A stretch of DNA of 64,000 bases from Sphingobium sp. AP50 (GTDB taxonomy: Bacteria > Pseudomonadota > Alphaproteobacteria > Sphingomonadales > Sphingomonadaceae). The position numbers and the translations under genes are program-made. Shown here piece after piece: positions 23,347 through 32,948 of the stretch. Positions within the stretch are counted from its first letter, which is position 1. Every line of letters starts with the position of its first letter. Location: positions 1-64,000 of the forward strand of contig NZ_FNYZ01000003.1 in assembly GCF_900109095.1 (NCBI RefSeq). The letters are read 5' to 3'. Below the pieces are notes generated by a model. It had not been told where the DNA came from and did not search any database. It saw only the letters and a list, made by a program, of their open reading frames with translations.

Positions 23347-25056
23347 CTAGGCAACCTGCGCCCGTGCGGCGCTGATGCTGGCTTGCAGGTGCGTGCGGCG
23401 GAACGGTTTGGACAGGCGGACGATGTCGGGCGCGATCAGGTCGATACCCTGATAGCCCGAGATGATCATCACCGCGACGGTCGGATGGTCTACTCGTAAC
23501 CGCAGCGCCAGTTCCGCGCCGGTCATTCCCGGCATGACATGATCGGTGATGACGATGTCGGGCTGATAGCCTGCCTCGATCATGCTGATCGCCAGTTCGG
23601 CATGGTCGATATCGACCACGTCATAGCCCATGTCCGCCAGCATCTCGCGCGTGCTGTTGCGGACCAGTCCATTGTCGTCGACCAGCAGCACCTTGCCCTG
23701 AAAACCGCCCTGCGCCGTCACGGTCGGTTCGTCATTGGCTGGAGCGAGGGCAATTTTCTCGACCGGCAGCCAGAACTGAACCTGCGTGCCCTTGCCGAAT
23801 TCGCTGTCGATTTCCAGCGCGCCGCCCAGTTGCCCGGCGAGGCCATGCGCCATCGACAGGCCGAGGCCCGTGCCGTGGCCGCTTGGCTTGGTCGTGAAGA
23901 AAGGCTCCATCGCCGACGCCTTGACCGCCGGAGTCATGCCGATGCCACTGTCCGCGATGGTCAGGCAGACATAGGGACGAGGGAGCAGCGGGGCGGGCAG
24001 GCCATGTTCGCGTATGTCGGCGCTGATGGACAGCATGCCGCCATCGGGCATGGCGTCCCGGCTGTTGACGACCAGATTCAGGATCGCCAGTTCCAGTTGG
24101 TGCCCGTCCGCGCGGACGGAGGGCAGGGAATGGGGCACGTCGATCGACAAAGTGATGCGCGGCCCCAAGGTACTGGCCAACAGCGCCTGCATTCCGTCGA
24201 GCAGATCGCTCAGATCCACCGCCGTCGGCAGCAGCGGCTGGCGGCGGGAAAAGGCCAGCAGCCGCTGGACCAGCGTCTGCGCCGTTTCGGCCGCTTGCAT
24301 GGCGATGGATCCCGTCCTTGCGATGGCTTCGGGGGTTATGTTGCCGGAAAGGATGCGATCCAGTCCGCCGATGATGGGTGTCAGCAGATTGTTGAAGTCA
24401 TGGGCGACATGGCCGGTAAGCTGGCCCAATATCTCCATCTTCTGGATCTGGCGCAGCGTGTCCTGCGACTTTTCCAGATCCTTGGTCCGCTCCCGCACCC
24501 GATCGTTCAGTTGCAGGTTGAGCGCTTCCAGCGAGGCGAAGAGGCGGCCATTTTCCAGCGCCGTTGATGCCGCCCGTGCCAGAGCCTCCAGCAAGGCAAT
24601 CTGATTGTCGGTCGGCGCACCCGCTTCGGACCAATAGGCTCCCATCGCCGCAATCGATTCCACCCGGCCGATCGGCACCATGATCATGGATCGGACGAAG
24701 GTGGTGCGATACGCATCCACCGGCACCCGTGGGTCCATGAAAATATCAGGGATCACGGCGGTCTGGTGGTTGAGCATTGCCCAGCCGGAGACGCAGCGCT
24801 GCATCGGGAAGCGCTGGCCCGCCCAGAGCGGTTCCATCGCATCTTCCGCGACATAATGGCATTTGTCTTCATCGCGCAGCACCACCGCGATACCATCGGC
24901 GCCGACCGCACGGCGCGCAAAGGCACGCAGGACGGAGATGATCGCGTCGATCGATCGGGCACCGGCTAGTGCCTCCATCGCTTCGGCTGCCAGGGTCCAG
25001 CGTGCGGCCAGCGCCTTATGCTCGGCGCGAACCTCGCTGTCTGATGCTTCCCTCAT
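23347..25056 (-). CDS. GAF-domain hybrid sensor histidine kinase with C-terminal receiver
   Basis: The 569-residue cytosolic protein has no membrane segment. An N-terminal GAF-like domain (about residues 25-175) is followed by a short coiled coil. Next comes a HisKA domain with the phospho-acceptor His in GHVAHDFNNLL (about residue 219), then an HATPase with DSGIGMT and GTGLGLSMAHG. A receiver domain follows with acidic VDD and the phospho-Asp in IVITDHVMPG (about residue 505). It belongs to the same kinase type as the gene at 36374-38341. No cognate regulator is adjacent. Input signal unknown. Confidence 0.9.
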   Translation of the reverse strand: MREASDSEVRAEHKALAARWTLAAEAMEALAGARSIDAIISVLRAFARRAVGADGIAVVLRDEDKCHYVAEDAMEPLWAGQRFPMQRCVSGWAMLNHQTAVIPDIFMDPRVPVDAYRTTFVRSMIMVPIGRVESIAAMGAYWSEAGAPTDNQIALLEALARAASTALENGRLFASLEALNLQLNDRVRERTKDLEKSQDTLRQIQKMEILGQLTGHVAHDFNNLLTPIIGGLDRILSGNITPEAIARTGSIAMQAAETAQTLVQRLLAFSRRQPLLPTAVDLSDLLDGMQALLASTLGPRITLSIDVPHSLPSVRADGHQLELAILNLVVNSRDAMPDGGMLSISADIREHGLPAPLLPRPYVCLTIADSGIGMTPAVKASAMEPFFTTKPSGHGTGLGLSMAHGLAGQLGGALEIDSEFGKGTQVQFWLPVEKIALAPANDEPTVTAQGGFQGKVLLVDDNGLVRNSTREMLADMGYDVVDIDHAELAISMIEAGYQPDIVITDHVMPGMTGAELALRLRVDHPTVAVMIISGYQGIDLIAPDIVRLSKPFRRTHLQASISAARAQVA

Positions 25057-25210
25057 CGCGCAACCTCTGCATTGGAACTGGCGCCATATGACATGCAGGC
25101 AGTTTCGTTGCGAAATAGGCCTTCGTCAACGGCTTACGCGATGAAGTGAGGAATGCGTATCCGATTATGTAATTTACGACAGGGCATTAACCACGCTGGA
25201 GAGGCCGGGA

Positions 25211-27265
25211 TCATGGCCCATTATCTTCGCCCTCCGGCTGCGTCGGTGCGATACGCGGCGGGGGCGTGCCTTGCGGCGGCGCGGGGATGGGCTGGTCGGT
25301 CGGGATGCGGATCTGGTTCGGGCCGATATTGACGGTCATGCCGCCTTCATCGACGCCCAGGCCGACATTGCCGATGCCGGTTTCCACGGCGATGTTGGCG
25401 ATGGCGTTGACCAGATCGGGATCCTGTTCCGCGTCGGACGTATCCTCGACCGGTTCGTTGATCGCGCCGCTCATGAAATTGCGCCAGATGCGCGCCGGTA
25501 CGCCGCCACCGGCCGCACCGCCGGGAAGGGGCGTGTTGTCGTCATTGCCGATCCATACCGCCGTCACCAGACCGCCGGCATAGCCAACGAAAATGGCGTC
25601 ACGGCTGTCTTGCGTCGTGCCCGTCTTGCCGAAAGTGCTGGTGCGCAGGGCGGCCGCGCTGCCCGTGCCGCGATTGGCGGCGGAGGAGAGCAGATCGCGG
25701 ATCATTTCCAGTTGATCATCGCTGAAATGGCGCTGGCGTTGCATCAGCTTTTCGAACCAGCCTTGCTCCTCCGGCGGCAGGCCATGGGCGACGACCGGAT
25801 AGGCCCCGGCTGCGACCGCCGCATAGGCCTCCACCAGTTCGACCAGCGGAATTTCCGACGTGCCCAGCGCCAGACTGAGATCCTCGGTCAATGGCGCGGT
25901 GACGCCCAGATCGCGCGCGACCTTGATGACATTGTCGACGCCGACCTTCTGGGTCAGGCGCACGGCCGCCACATTGCTGGACGCGGCGAAGGCCTGACGC
26001 AGGGTGATGCGACCGCGATATTTGCCGCTATGATTGGCCGGGCGATAGGTGCCGGTGGTGATCGGCGTATCCTCGATCATGTCGTCCGGCGTCATGCCCG
26101 CGCGAAAGGCCGCGAGATAGACGAACAGTTTGAAGGTCGATCCCGGCTGGCGCTTGGCCTGCACCGCGCGGTTGAAGCTGCTCTTGTCGTAATTCTTGCC
26201 GCCGACCATGGCGACGACGCTGCCATCGGGTTTCATCGCGACCAGCGCCGCCTGTGCCCCGCCCAGCGGCGCGCGGCGGATCGCGGCTTCGGCCAGACGC
26301 TGGATACGCCAGTCGAGCGTGGTCTTGATCTCCTGCTCGCCATAGACGGCGCCGGCCCGGTCGCGCGCCTGCGGCAGCACCCAGTCGGCGAAATGGGTGC
26401 CGCTGGTGGGGTCCGGCTCCTCATGCACGTCCAGCCGCGCGGGCGGCAGGGCATTGCGGTCAGCCTGGCTGATATAGCCTGCATCCACCATCGCCTGCGT
26501 CACCAGCGCGGCACGGGTGCGGGCGCCCTTCAGATTGGAGGTGGGGGCGAGGCGGGAGGGCGCCTTCAGCAACCCGGCCAGCATCGCCGCCTGCGGGATG
26601 CTGAGGCGATCGGGCGAACGGTTGAAATAATGGCGCGCGGCGGCGCGCAGGCCATAGACATTGTCGCCGAAATAGACGTTGGAGAGATATCTCTCCATGA
26701 TCTGATCCTTGGTCAGCCAGGCTTCTAGCCACACCGCAATCAGCGCCTCGCGCGCCTTGCGGCCGAAGGTGCGGTCGCTGGACAGGAACACGCCCTTGGC
26801 CAACTGCTGGGTGATGGTGCTGCCGCCCTGTGACGATCCGTCCGACCAGAGATTATGCCACATGGCGCGCGCGATGCCACGCGGGTCGACGCCCCAATGG
26901 CTCTGGAAGCGCCGGTCTTCGATTGCCATGAAGGCCTGTGGCACATGGGCGGGCAGTTCGGCGACGGTGACGGGCTTGTCGATCACCGCGCCGCGCCGCG
27001 CGATCAGATGGCCGTCGGCCGACATCAGGCTGATCGCGGGCGGGGCGATGGGCTTTAAGGATCGGGACAGCGGCGCCGTGACCGCCAGCCAGCCGATCAG
27101 GATCATCAGCACGGCAAGGCCGGCGGCCATGACCCAGCCGAAAATCTGGAGACGCCGCCGCCATGGGGTGGGCGGGGCAAAGGCGCTGGGCGGACCCGCG
27201 CCAAATTCGCGCGGCGGCGCAGCGGCGGGATCGGCGTGGGCAGAGTCGGTCATCGGTTCGTTCAT
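25211..27265 (-). CDS. Class A penicillin-binding protein (transglycosylase/transpeptidase)
   Basis: This 684-residue peptidoglycan synthase is anchored by one N-terminal helix (about residues 35-58). The GT51 domain shows the catalytic Glu in AIEDRRFQSHWGVD and the motif QGGSTITQQLAKG. The transpeptidase domain shows SxxK as PGSTFKLF, SxN as ASSN, and KTG as FGKTGTTQD. The tail is Pro-rich and unstructured. The start is ATG 27265 or ATG 27253. A promoter-like TTGACT-17-CAGTAT runs into the first ATG, which would favour 27253 if used. Exact PBP1a/1b/1c class not assigned. Confidence 0.92.
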   Translation of the reverse strand: MNEPMTDSAHADPAAAPPREFGAGPPSAFAPPTPWRRRLQIFGWVMAAGLAVLMILIGWLAVTAPLSRSLKPIAPPAISLMSADGHLIARRGAVIDKPVTVAELPAHVPQAFMAIEDRRFQSHWGVDPRGIARAMWHNLWSDGSSQGGSTITQQLAKGVFLSSDRTFGRKAREALIAVWLEAWLTKDQIMERYLSNVYFGDNVYGLRAAARHYFNRSPDRLSIPQAAMLAGLLKAPSRLAPTSNLKGARTRAALVTQAMVDAGYISQADRNALPPARLDVHEEPDPTSGTHFADWVLPQARDRAGAVYGEQEIKTTLDWRIQRLAEAAIRRAPLGGAQAALVAMKPDGSVVAMVGGKNYDKSSFNRAVQAKRQPGSTFKLFVYLAAFRAGMTPDDMIEDTPITTGTYRPANHSGKYRGRITLRQAFAASSNVAAVRLTQKVGVDNVIKVARDLGVTAPLTEDLSLALGTSEIPLVELVEAYAAVAAGAYPVVAHGLPPEEQGWFEKLMQRQRHFSDDQLEMIRDLLSSAANRGTGSAAALRTSTFGKTGTTQDSRDAIFVGYAGGLVTAVWIGNDDNTPLPGGAAGGGVPARIWRNFMSGAINEPVEDTSDAEQDPDLVNAIANIAVETGIGNVGLGVDEGGMTVNIGPNQIRIPTDQPIPAPPQGTPPPRIAPTQPEGEDNGP

Positions 27266-27292
27266 ACTGTATTGTTCACATGATACAGTCAA
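27263..27292 (-). promoter_or_regulatory. Promoter-like sequence before the penicillin-binding protein gene
   Basis: On the minus strand TTGACT and CAGTAT are separated by 17 bases. The same stretch contains inverted halves ACTGTAT and ATACAGT (27266-27272, 27283-27289). Transcription would begin almost at the start codon, giving a nearly leaderless message. This is a weak inference. Confidence 0.35.
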
Positions 27293-27375
27293 GCCTGTCC
27301 CGCAGCGGGACACGGGCCGGAGTTAACCACAATAAGCGCTGGCAGATATGGTAAATTTTGCGTTAACCATTTTCC

Positions 27376-27573
27376 ATGCGTAACCGACCTCTCGTCCTCA
27401 CCACCGAATCGGCCCGCCATCCCTTCCGGCAAAGGCTGCCCGCCCATGTGTTGCGTGTGCGAGATGATGGGCCGACGGGCAAGAAGCGCCCGGTCGACGA
27501 CGACAGCGACTGGAAATTATTCGCGCTCAGCTTTTGCGCCTTCTTCACGGCCTTCTACAGCTTCATCTTCTGA
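27376..27573 (+). CDS. Small protein with C-terminal membrane segment
   Basis: This 65-residue protein has a basic, proline-containing N-terminal half, an acidic turn (PVDDDSDWKLF), and a single hydrophobic aromatic segment at the C-terminus (LSFCAFFTAFYSFIF). This is a tail-anchored layout. The start ATG 27376 is preceded by an AT-richer stretch suitable for a promoter. It resembles small sphingomonad proteins of unknown function, but this could not be checked. It converges with the MFS gene. Confidence 0.55.
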   Translation: MRNRPLVLTTESARHPFRQRLPAHVLRVRDDGPTGKKRPVDDDSDWKLFALSFCAFFTAFYSFIF

Positions 27574-27595
27574 AGCGTCGGGCTGCGCGCGCCAC

Positions 27596-28906
27596 TTAAT
27601 GGCATAGCGGGCCGTCGCAGGCCTTGTGCAGTTTCCACGCCATGCCCGCGCAGGGGATGGTCAGGATCGCGACCAGAAGCAATTGCATCACCACGGATAC
27701 GCCCGCGATGCTGAGGCCGATGGCGCAGAGCGATCCCACCACCATCGCCCCGGAATTGACGATATTATTGGCTGCCACCGTCCGCGCCGCCTCGCACTTT
27801 TCGACCGTGGTGGTCAGGAAGGCATAGAGCGGCACGACGAACATGCCGCCAAAGGTCGCGACGCCCAGCAGGCAGAAGGACAGAGGAATCGCCAGCGGAT
27901 GAGCCAGGAATCCCGCCAGCGACAGCATCTGGCCATCGGGCGCCGGCGTCCACAGATCGCACACGATATGGAAGGCGACGATGCACACGCCCATGCCGAT
28001 TACCGAAGCGGGGGCATATTTGGCGGACACATGGCCCTGAAGCAGGCGGTTGATGGCGATCGATCCGATGGCGATGCCGATGGAGAAGATCGCCAGAAAC
28101 AGGCTGGCGACAGGCTTGTCGGCGGTCAGCACATTCTTCACCAGCGGCGGAAACTGGATGAACAGGATCGATCCCACCGCCCAGAACAGGCTGATCGCCA
28201 TGATTGCCAGAAACAGCCGGCGAATATGCATCGTACCCTTCACCAGCGCGATGGAGGAGCGGATGATGTGAAAATCGATCGGCTGCTTTTCCAGCAGGGA
28301 GGGGGCAGACGGCACCTTGCGCCCGGCGACATAGCCGATCAGTGCGGTGATGATGATGCCGACGGCGGCCGCCTCGATCGGGATCAGGCCGGCCAGGATC
28401 GTGCCCGCCAGAATCGCAATATAGGTGCCGGCTTCCACCAGTCCGGTGCCGCCAAGTACTTCGTCATCTTCCAGATGCTGGGGCAGAATCGCATATTTGA
28501 TCGGGCCGAAGAAGGTCGAATGGATGCCCATGGCGAACAGGGCGGCCAGTAGCAGGGGGATCGCCAGCGTGTGGATGGCGATGCCGCTCCAGATCAGCGC
28601 AAGGCCGATCGCGCCGACGCCCATGATGCCGATTTCCGCGGCTTTCACCCAGCGGATGATCATCGCCTTGTCTCGCTGGTCCGCCAATTGGCCCGACAGC
28701 GCCGACAGCAAAAAGAAGGGCAGGATGAAGATGCCCGTCGCCAGCGCGCTGAACCAGGTTTCCGACCGTTCGTCATTGTAAACCTGATACACGACGAACA
28801 GCACCATGGCGTTCTTGAACAGGTTATCGTTGAAAGCACCCAGCAGCTGAGTGATGAAAAGCGGCAGAAAACGGCGCTTGTTCAGGAGCCTGAGTGAGGC
28901 TTGCAT
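27596..28906 (-). CDS. MFS transporter, LplT-like
   Basis: This 436-residue protein has about twelve membrane helices. The opening FLPLFITQLLGAFNDNLFKNAMVLF is characteristic of the lysophospholipid transporter LplT and of the MFS half of Aas fusions, as is MGIHSTFFGPIKYAILPQHL. By this similarity it may flip lysophospholipids inward for re-acylation, but no acyltransferase domain or gene is attached here. It lies divergent from pgsA, another phospholipid gene. Confidence 0.85.
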   Translation of the reverse strand: MQASLRLLNKRRFLPLFITQLLGAFNDNLFKNAMVLFVVYQVYNDERSETWFSALATGIFILPFFLLSALSGQLADQRDKAMIIRWVKAAEIGIMGVGAIGLALIWSGIAIHTLAIPLLLAALFAMGIHSTFFGPIKYAILPQHLEDDEVLGGTGLVEAGTYIAILAGTILAGLIPIEAAAVGIIITALIGYVAGRKVPSAPSLLEKQPIDFHIIRSSIALVKGTMHIRRLFLAIMAISLFWAVGSILFIQFPPLVKNVLTADKPVASLFLAIFSIGIAIGSIAINRLLQGHVSAKYAPASVIGMGVCIVAFHIVCDLWTPAPDGQMLSLAGFLAHPLAIPLSFCLLGVATFGGMFVVPLYAFLTTTVEKCEAARTVAANNIVNSGAMVVGSLCAIGLSIAGVSVVMQLLLVAILTIPCAGMAWKLHKACDGPLCH

Positions 28907-29049
28907 ATTATTGGGCGTCTTCTTTCCCGTTAGCGACCGGGGCGGGGTCTAGCGGGTGGCGGCGTCCCTGTCCAATACCAAGCGCCTGCATGCTGCCAAC
29001 CTGCATGGCCTCGCTTGTGCCGCGTCCCAGTCTGTGGCAGGTCGCCCGA

Positions 29050-29613
29050 ATGCTGACGCTGCCCAATTTGCTGACGCTTTCGCGCATCCTGACAGTACCC
29101 TTGCTGGTCGCTTTGCTGTGGCCTGCGGAGGTCGGTGCGCGCTGGACGACCGGCTATGCCTTTGCCTTCGGCCTCTATTGTCTGATGGGCATCACCGATT
29201 ATTTCGACGGCTATCTGGCCCGCGCGCAGGGCGCGGTGTCGAAACTGGGCATCTTCCTTGATCCCATTGCCGACAAGATCATGGTCGGGGCGGTAATCCT
29301 GATGCTGGCGGCGACCCGCGACATTGCGGGGATGCATATCATCGCCGCGATGATCATCCTGCTGCGCGAGATCGCGGTGTCGGGCCTGCGCGAATTCCTC
29401 GCCGGTTTGCAGGTGTCGGTGCCGGTGTCGCGGCTGGCCAAGTGGAAGACGACATTTCAGATCATCGCGCTGGGCGCGCTGATCCTGGCCGGTGCGGTGC
29501 CGCATTTCGCCTTCGTCCAGTTGGTGGGCATCATCACGCTCTGGGCCGCCGCCATTCTGACGCTGATCACCGGATGGGATTATCTGCGTGTCGGCATCAA
29601 GCATATGGACTGA
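29050..29613 (+). CDS. pgsA: CDP-diacylglycerol-glycerol-3-phosphate 3-phosphatidyltransferase
   Basis: PgsA makes phosphatidylglycerol phosphate from CDP-diacylglycerol in the inner membrane. The 187-residue protein has the CDP-alcohol phosphotransferase signature DYFDGYLARAQG...GIFLDPIADK (the DG-AR-G-D-D pattern). ATG 29050 gives the typical start MLTLPNLLTLSRI. Longer upstream frames are not conserved in character. moaD follows three bases later. Confidence 0.93.
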   Translation: MLTLPNLLTLSRILTVPLLVALLWPAEVGARWTTGYAFAFGLYCLMGITDYFDGYLARAQGAVSKLGIFLDPIADKIMVGAVILMLAATRDIAGMHIIAAMIILLREIAVSGLREFLAGLQVSVPVSRLAKWKTTFQIIALGALILAGAVPHFAFVQLVGIITLWAAAILTLITGWDYLRVGIKHMD

Positions 29614-29616
29614 TCC

Positions 29617-29883
29617 ATGGCCGCGCCCATGCTGACCATCGTCTATTTCGCCTGGGTGCGTGAAGGCGTGGGCCGAGATGATGAGCGGATCGATCGTCCG
29701 TCCCCCGACATGACGGTTGCCGATCTGGTCGCGGCACTGGCGGCGCGGGGCGGCGGCTATGCGCAGGCGCTGGGTGATTCCACCAAATTGCGCGCCGCAC
29801 TCGACCAGCGGTTCGTGCCGCTGGAGGCCGTGATCGGCGAGGCGCGGGAACTGGCCCTGTTTCCGCCGGTGACGGGCGGATGA
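29617..29883 (+). CDS. moaD: Molybdopterin synthase small subunit (sulfur carrier)
   Basis: This 88-residue ubiquitin-like sulfur carrier ends in the Gly-Gly tail (PPVTGG) that is thiocarboxylated for molybdopterin synthesis. The beta-grasp elements TIVYFAWVREGVG and the closing ELALFPPVTGG are clear. ATG 29629 could also be the start. It overlaps moaE by four bases, and the two subunits form one enzyme. Confidence 0.92.
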   Translation: MAAPMLTIVYFAWVREGVGRDDERIDRPSPDMTVADLVAALAARGGGYAQALGDSTKLRAALDQRFVPLEAVIGEARELALFPPVTGG

Positions 29884-30323
29884 AGCGGGTTTCGATCCAG
29901 TCGCAGGACTTCGACATTGCCGCCGAACTGGCGGCGCTGGAGGCGCTGGGCGGCGGCGGCGTGGCGAGCTTTACCGGCGTGGTGCGTGGGGAGGGCGGCC
30001 TCACCGCGCTGGAACTGGAACATTATCCGGCGATGACGCAGGCGCAGGTCGACCGGATCGTGGAGGATGCGCTGGCCCGCTGGCCGCTGCTGGGCGTCAG
30101 CGTCATCCATCGCTTCGGGCGGCTGGAACCGGGCGCGCGCATCGTCTTCGTCGGCACGGCATCGCGCCATCGCACCGCCGCGCTGGAAAGCTGCGCCTTC
30201 CTGATCGACTGGTTGAAATCGCACGCACCCTTCTGGAAGAAAGAGCATTTCGGCGACGGCGCAACCGCGTGGGTCGAAGCGCGCGCAGAGGATGAGGCGA
30301 AGGCGAAGGGGTGGGGCGGTTGA
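29880..30323 (+). CDS. moaE: Molybdopterin synthase catalytic subunit
   Basis: MoaE uses the MoaD thiocarboxylate to convert precursor Z (cPMP) to molybdopterin. The 147-residue protein shows GVASFTGVVRGE, LELEHYPAMTQ, HRFGRLEPGARIVFVG and the catalytic lysine region PFWKKEHFGDGA. It is coupled to moaD through an ATGA overlap. The window contains no other moa or moe genes. Confidence 0.94.
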   Translation: MKRVSIQSQDFDIAAELAALEALGGGGVASFTGVVRGEGGLTALELEHYPAMTQAQVDRIVEDALARWPLLGVSVIHRFGRLEPGARIVFVGTASRHRTAALESCAFLIDWLKSHAPFWKKEHFGDGATAWVEARAEDEAKAKGWGG

Positions 30324-30701
30324 TCGCCTGATTCCCACCGTAAAGGGACAAAAGAACCGCAAAACGCGCGTGTTTTTGTCACCTTATGTCACCTTTGACG
30401 AGCGCAGGGCGGCGACAGGCATCGACAATGGAAAGAGCAGGTGATGCGGTAGCCGATTTGGGGTCTGTAGGACAGGAACCGGTCGGGCGGGTTTTGACCA
30501 AAGGCGGACTTCTCCGTGCCGTCACCCTGAACTTGTTTCAGGGTCCATTCCTCCTCTTGGAGCGACAGCATGCGGCTGCACGATGGATGCTGAAACAAGT
30601 TCAGCATGACGAACTGGGAAGGTGGCCGGTAGCGACCATTAGCTGCCATTTAACATCCGTAATTTACCGCTCTGTCAGGTAATTTCCTCTCGAACGAACG
30701 G
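30324..30701. repeat. Gene-free gap holding palindromic repeat, family D (30520-30611)
   Basis: No gene is supported in this 378-base gap. Bases 30520-30611 form a repeat with arms CGTCACCCTGAACTTGTTTC and GAAACAAGTTCAGCATGACG around a less paired centre. The first 190 bases show nothing recognisable apart from a repeated GTCACCTT. The last 90 bases presumably hold the promoter of the next gene. Confidence 0.7.
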
Positions 30702-31106
30702 ATGTTGTCAATGCTCCGCTACCTTATGCCTTTAGCCTTGATTGCATCGGGAGCCTGTTCCAGCAAACCCGAAAAGGCAGATAATGCCGACGAACGCGTC
30801 ACTCTCTATTCTCATGAGAGTAATGGAGCCACCCCAGCATATCGAACTCCCGGCTTATTGGATTGCGACCCGTTGACGGCCTATTACCAGATAGGTGGCA
30901 ACCCTGTATTGGCAAAGGAGGCGCAGGCTCTCTTCCTGCCATTGCCAGATGCGAATGATAATGAGGGCGTGCTTCGGTCACGGGAAGAACGCGAGAGACA
31001 GAAATCCGCCGTGAAATTTGCACTGATGCACAACCATGCGGCTTTCAAAGCCGGAAAAGCACAGATTCTCCGGGTTTGCCGTTCCGCAAAGCTGGTCGAT
31101 TTCTAA
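30702..31106 (+). CDS. Probable lipoprotein of unknown function
   Basis: The 134-residue protein begins with a short basic-hydrophobic signal (MLSMLRYLMPLALIASGAC) ending in a weak lipobox at Cys-19. A polar domain follows with LLDCDPLTAYYQIGGNPVL and an acidic-basic helix REERERQKSAVKFALM. Another Cys is in ILRVCRSAKLVDF, so one disulfide is possible in the periplasm. Base composition is less GC-rich than neighbours. No family was recognised. Confidence 0.6.
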   Translation: MLSMLRYLMPLALIASGACSSKPEKADNADERVTLYSHESNGATPAYRTPGLLDCDPLTAYYQIGGNPVLAKEAQALFLPLPDANDNEGVLRSREERERQKSAVKFALMHNHAAFKAGKAQILRVCRSAKLVDF

Positions 31107-31205
31107 GCGGGGGCGCAACCAACTGCCGCTAGTAAAGCCGCCCTTCCGTTCCCCACCCATTTTTGCCGTTAAACCTGACCCAACAGTAGCGAACCGCCCC
31201 ACGCC

Positions 31206-32135
31206 TCACGCTGCTTCGGGCAACCGGCAACTCATCGCCGCCGCATCGCGCAAAATTTCGGCCAGCATGTGGAATTCCTTTTCGCGCGGGCTGTTGCGGC
31301 GCCAGACCAGCGCGATATCGCGGGAGGAGCGTTCCGATTCCAGCGGTCGTGCGATGATCTTGGTATGCTCCAATATGCCGCCAGCGATCGCCATTTCCGG
31401 GATCATCGTCACGCCCAGCCCATTGTCGACCATCTGGATCAGCGTGTGCAGCGACGTGCCCATCATCGTCGCGCTGGCCCGCAACTCCGGCCGGTTGCAC
31501 GCCGCCAGTGCATGGTCCTTCAGGCAATGGCCGTCTTCCAGTAGCAGCAGCTTGCTTTCATCGATCATGCCCGGCTTGATCCATTCGGGCGGGTTGCTCG
31601 GTTCGTCCTTGGGAAAGGCGACATAGAGCCGGTCCTGAAACAGGATTTCGCTGTCCATGTCGCCCATCGGAAAGGGTAGAGCCAGCAGCACGCAATCGAC
31701 ATTGCCGTGGCGCAACGATTCGATCGCCGCCTGGCTCGTCTCCTCGCGTAGATAGAGTTTGAGTTCGGGCCGTTCGGCGCGCAGCCGGGGCAGTAGGCGG
31801 GGCAGCAGGAAGGGAGCGATGGTCGGGATCACGCTCATGCGCAATTCGCCGGTCAGCGGCTTGCCGGAAGCTTCGGCGATCGCCGCCAGTTCCTCCGCCT
31901 CGCGCAGGACGCGGTGCGCCTTTTCCACGATCCGGTCGCCCAGCGCCGTGAAGCGCACCACGCGCCGGGTTCGCTCGACCAGCGTGACGCCGATCAGCGA
32001 CTCCAGTTCGCGGATGCCCGCCGACAGGGTCGACTGGGTGACGAAGCAACTGTCGGCGGCCTTGCCGAAATGGCCCTGTTCCTTCAGCGCCACCAGATAT
32101 TGGAGTTGCTTGAGCGTTGGCAGGTAACTGGACAT
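31206..32135 (-). CDS. oxyR: LysR-family peroxide sensor OxyR
   Basis: The 309-residue regulator has an N-terminal LysR helix-turn-helix (LKQLQYLVALKEQGHFGKAADSCFVTQSTLSAGI). Its effector domain contains the OxyR redox pair in LLLLEDGHCLKDHALAACN, which matches the peroxidatic and resolving cysteines of E. coli OxyR. It should activate catalase, peroxidase and thioredoxin genes under peroxide, though no such target is adjacent. It is followed upstream by a TauE/SafE transporter on the same strand. Confidence 0.9.
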   Translation of the reverse strand: MSSYLPTLKQLQYLVALKEQGHFGKAADSCFVTQSTLSAGIRELESLIGVTLVERTRRVVRFTALGDRIVEKAHRVLREAEELAAIAEASGKPLTGELRMSVIPTIAPFLLPRLLPRLRAERPELKLYLREETSQAAIESLRHGNVDCVLLALPFPMGDMDSEILFQDRLYVAFPKDEPSNPPEWIKPGMIDESKLLLLEDGHCLKDHALAACNRPELRASATMMGTSLHTLIQMVDNGLGVTMIPEMAIAGGILEHTKIIARPLESERSSRDIALVWRRNSPREKEFHMLAEILRDAAAMSCRLPEAA

Positions 32136-32174
32136 TTATCGGCTTCCTCGATCAGAAAGCCGGATATAAGCGTC

Positions 32175-32948
32175 TCATCCGATATATCCAAGATATTTGG
32201 CGACCCCGAACAGCGATGTCAGCGTCAGGATGATGCCGACCGCCGTGAACAGCAGGCGCGGCGCGACATGGCGGGCCAGCATGGCGCCGAAGGGGGCGGC
32301 GACCACGCCACCGACCAGCAGGCCCAGCGTGTAGGTGGTGAAGGTTTCCCAGCCCAGATGGAAGATGAAGGTCAGGCTGATCGCAGTGGTCAGGATGAAT
32401 TCCACCGTATTGACCGTGCCGATCGTATGGCGCGGACTGGCCCCCTGGATCAGCAGGTTGGATGTCACGACCGGACCCCAGCCGCCGCCGCCCGACGCAT
32501 CCATGAAGCCGCCGATCAGGCCCAGTGGCGTCACCCATTTGGGATCGCGCGGCTTGGGCGGCAGATGAAATCCGCGCCAGATCAGATAGAGGCCGATCGC
32601 CGCCAGATAGGCCTGAACGAACGGCTTGATGACCGCGCCATCGATGTTGGACAGGATATAGGCACCGGTTACGCCACCGATCACGCCGGGGATGATGAGT
32701 TTGGCAAATAGTTTCCAGTCGACATTGCGGTGCAGGATGTGACTGATCGCCGATACGCCGGTGGTAAAGGTTTCAGCGACATGGACGCTGGCGGAGGCAC
32801 GGCTGGGCGGTACGCCGAGCGTCAGCAGGAGCGTGCTGGAGATCACGCCATAGGCCATGCCCAGCGCACCGTCGATGATCTGTGCCCCGAAACCGACCAG
32901 GATGAAAGGCCAGATGTCGTCAAAATTGGCGACGAAAGTGTCGATCAT
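32175..32948 (-). CDS. TauE/SafE-family (DUF81) sulfite/organosulfur exporter
   Basis: The 257-residue inner-membrane protein has about eight helices and the duplicated half-motifs of the family, GFGAQIIDGALGMAYGV and GLIGGFMDASGGGGWGPV. Family members export sulfite, sulfoacetate or related anions. AAGGGGTA precedes ATG 32948. It is divergent from a serine acetyltransferase gene, so a cysteine/sulfur link is plausible. The direction and substrate of transport are not shown by sequence. Confidence 0.88.
   Translation of the reverse strand: MIDTFVANFDDIWPFILVGFGAQIIDGALGMAYGVISSTLLLTLGVPPSRASASVHVAETFTTGVSAISHILHRNVDWKLFAKLIIPGVIGGVTGAYILSNIDGAVIKPFVQAYLAAIGLYLIWRGFHLPPKPRDPKWVTPLGLIGGFMDASGGGGWGPVVTSNLLIQGASPRHTIGTVNTVEFILTTAISLTFIFHLGWETFTTYTLGLLVGGVVAAPFGAMLARHVAPRLLFTAVGIILTLTSLFGVAKYLGYIG

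Noticed and set aside
30386..30682. Small frames on both strands in the moaE-lipoprotein gap
   Set aside because: Most of their length is repeat D; no coding features.
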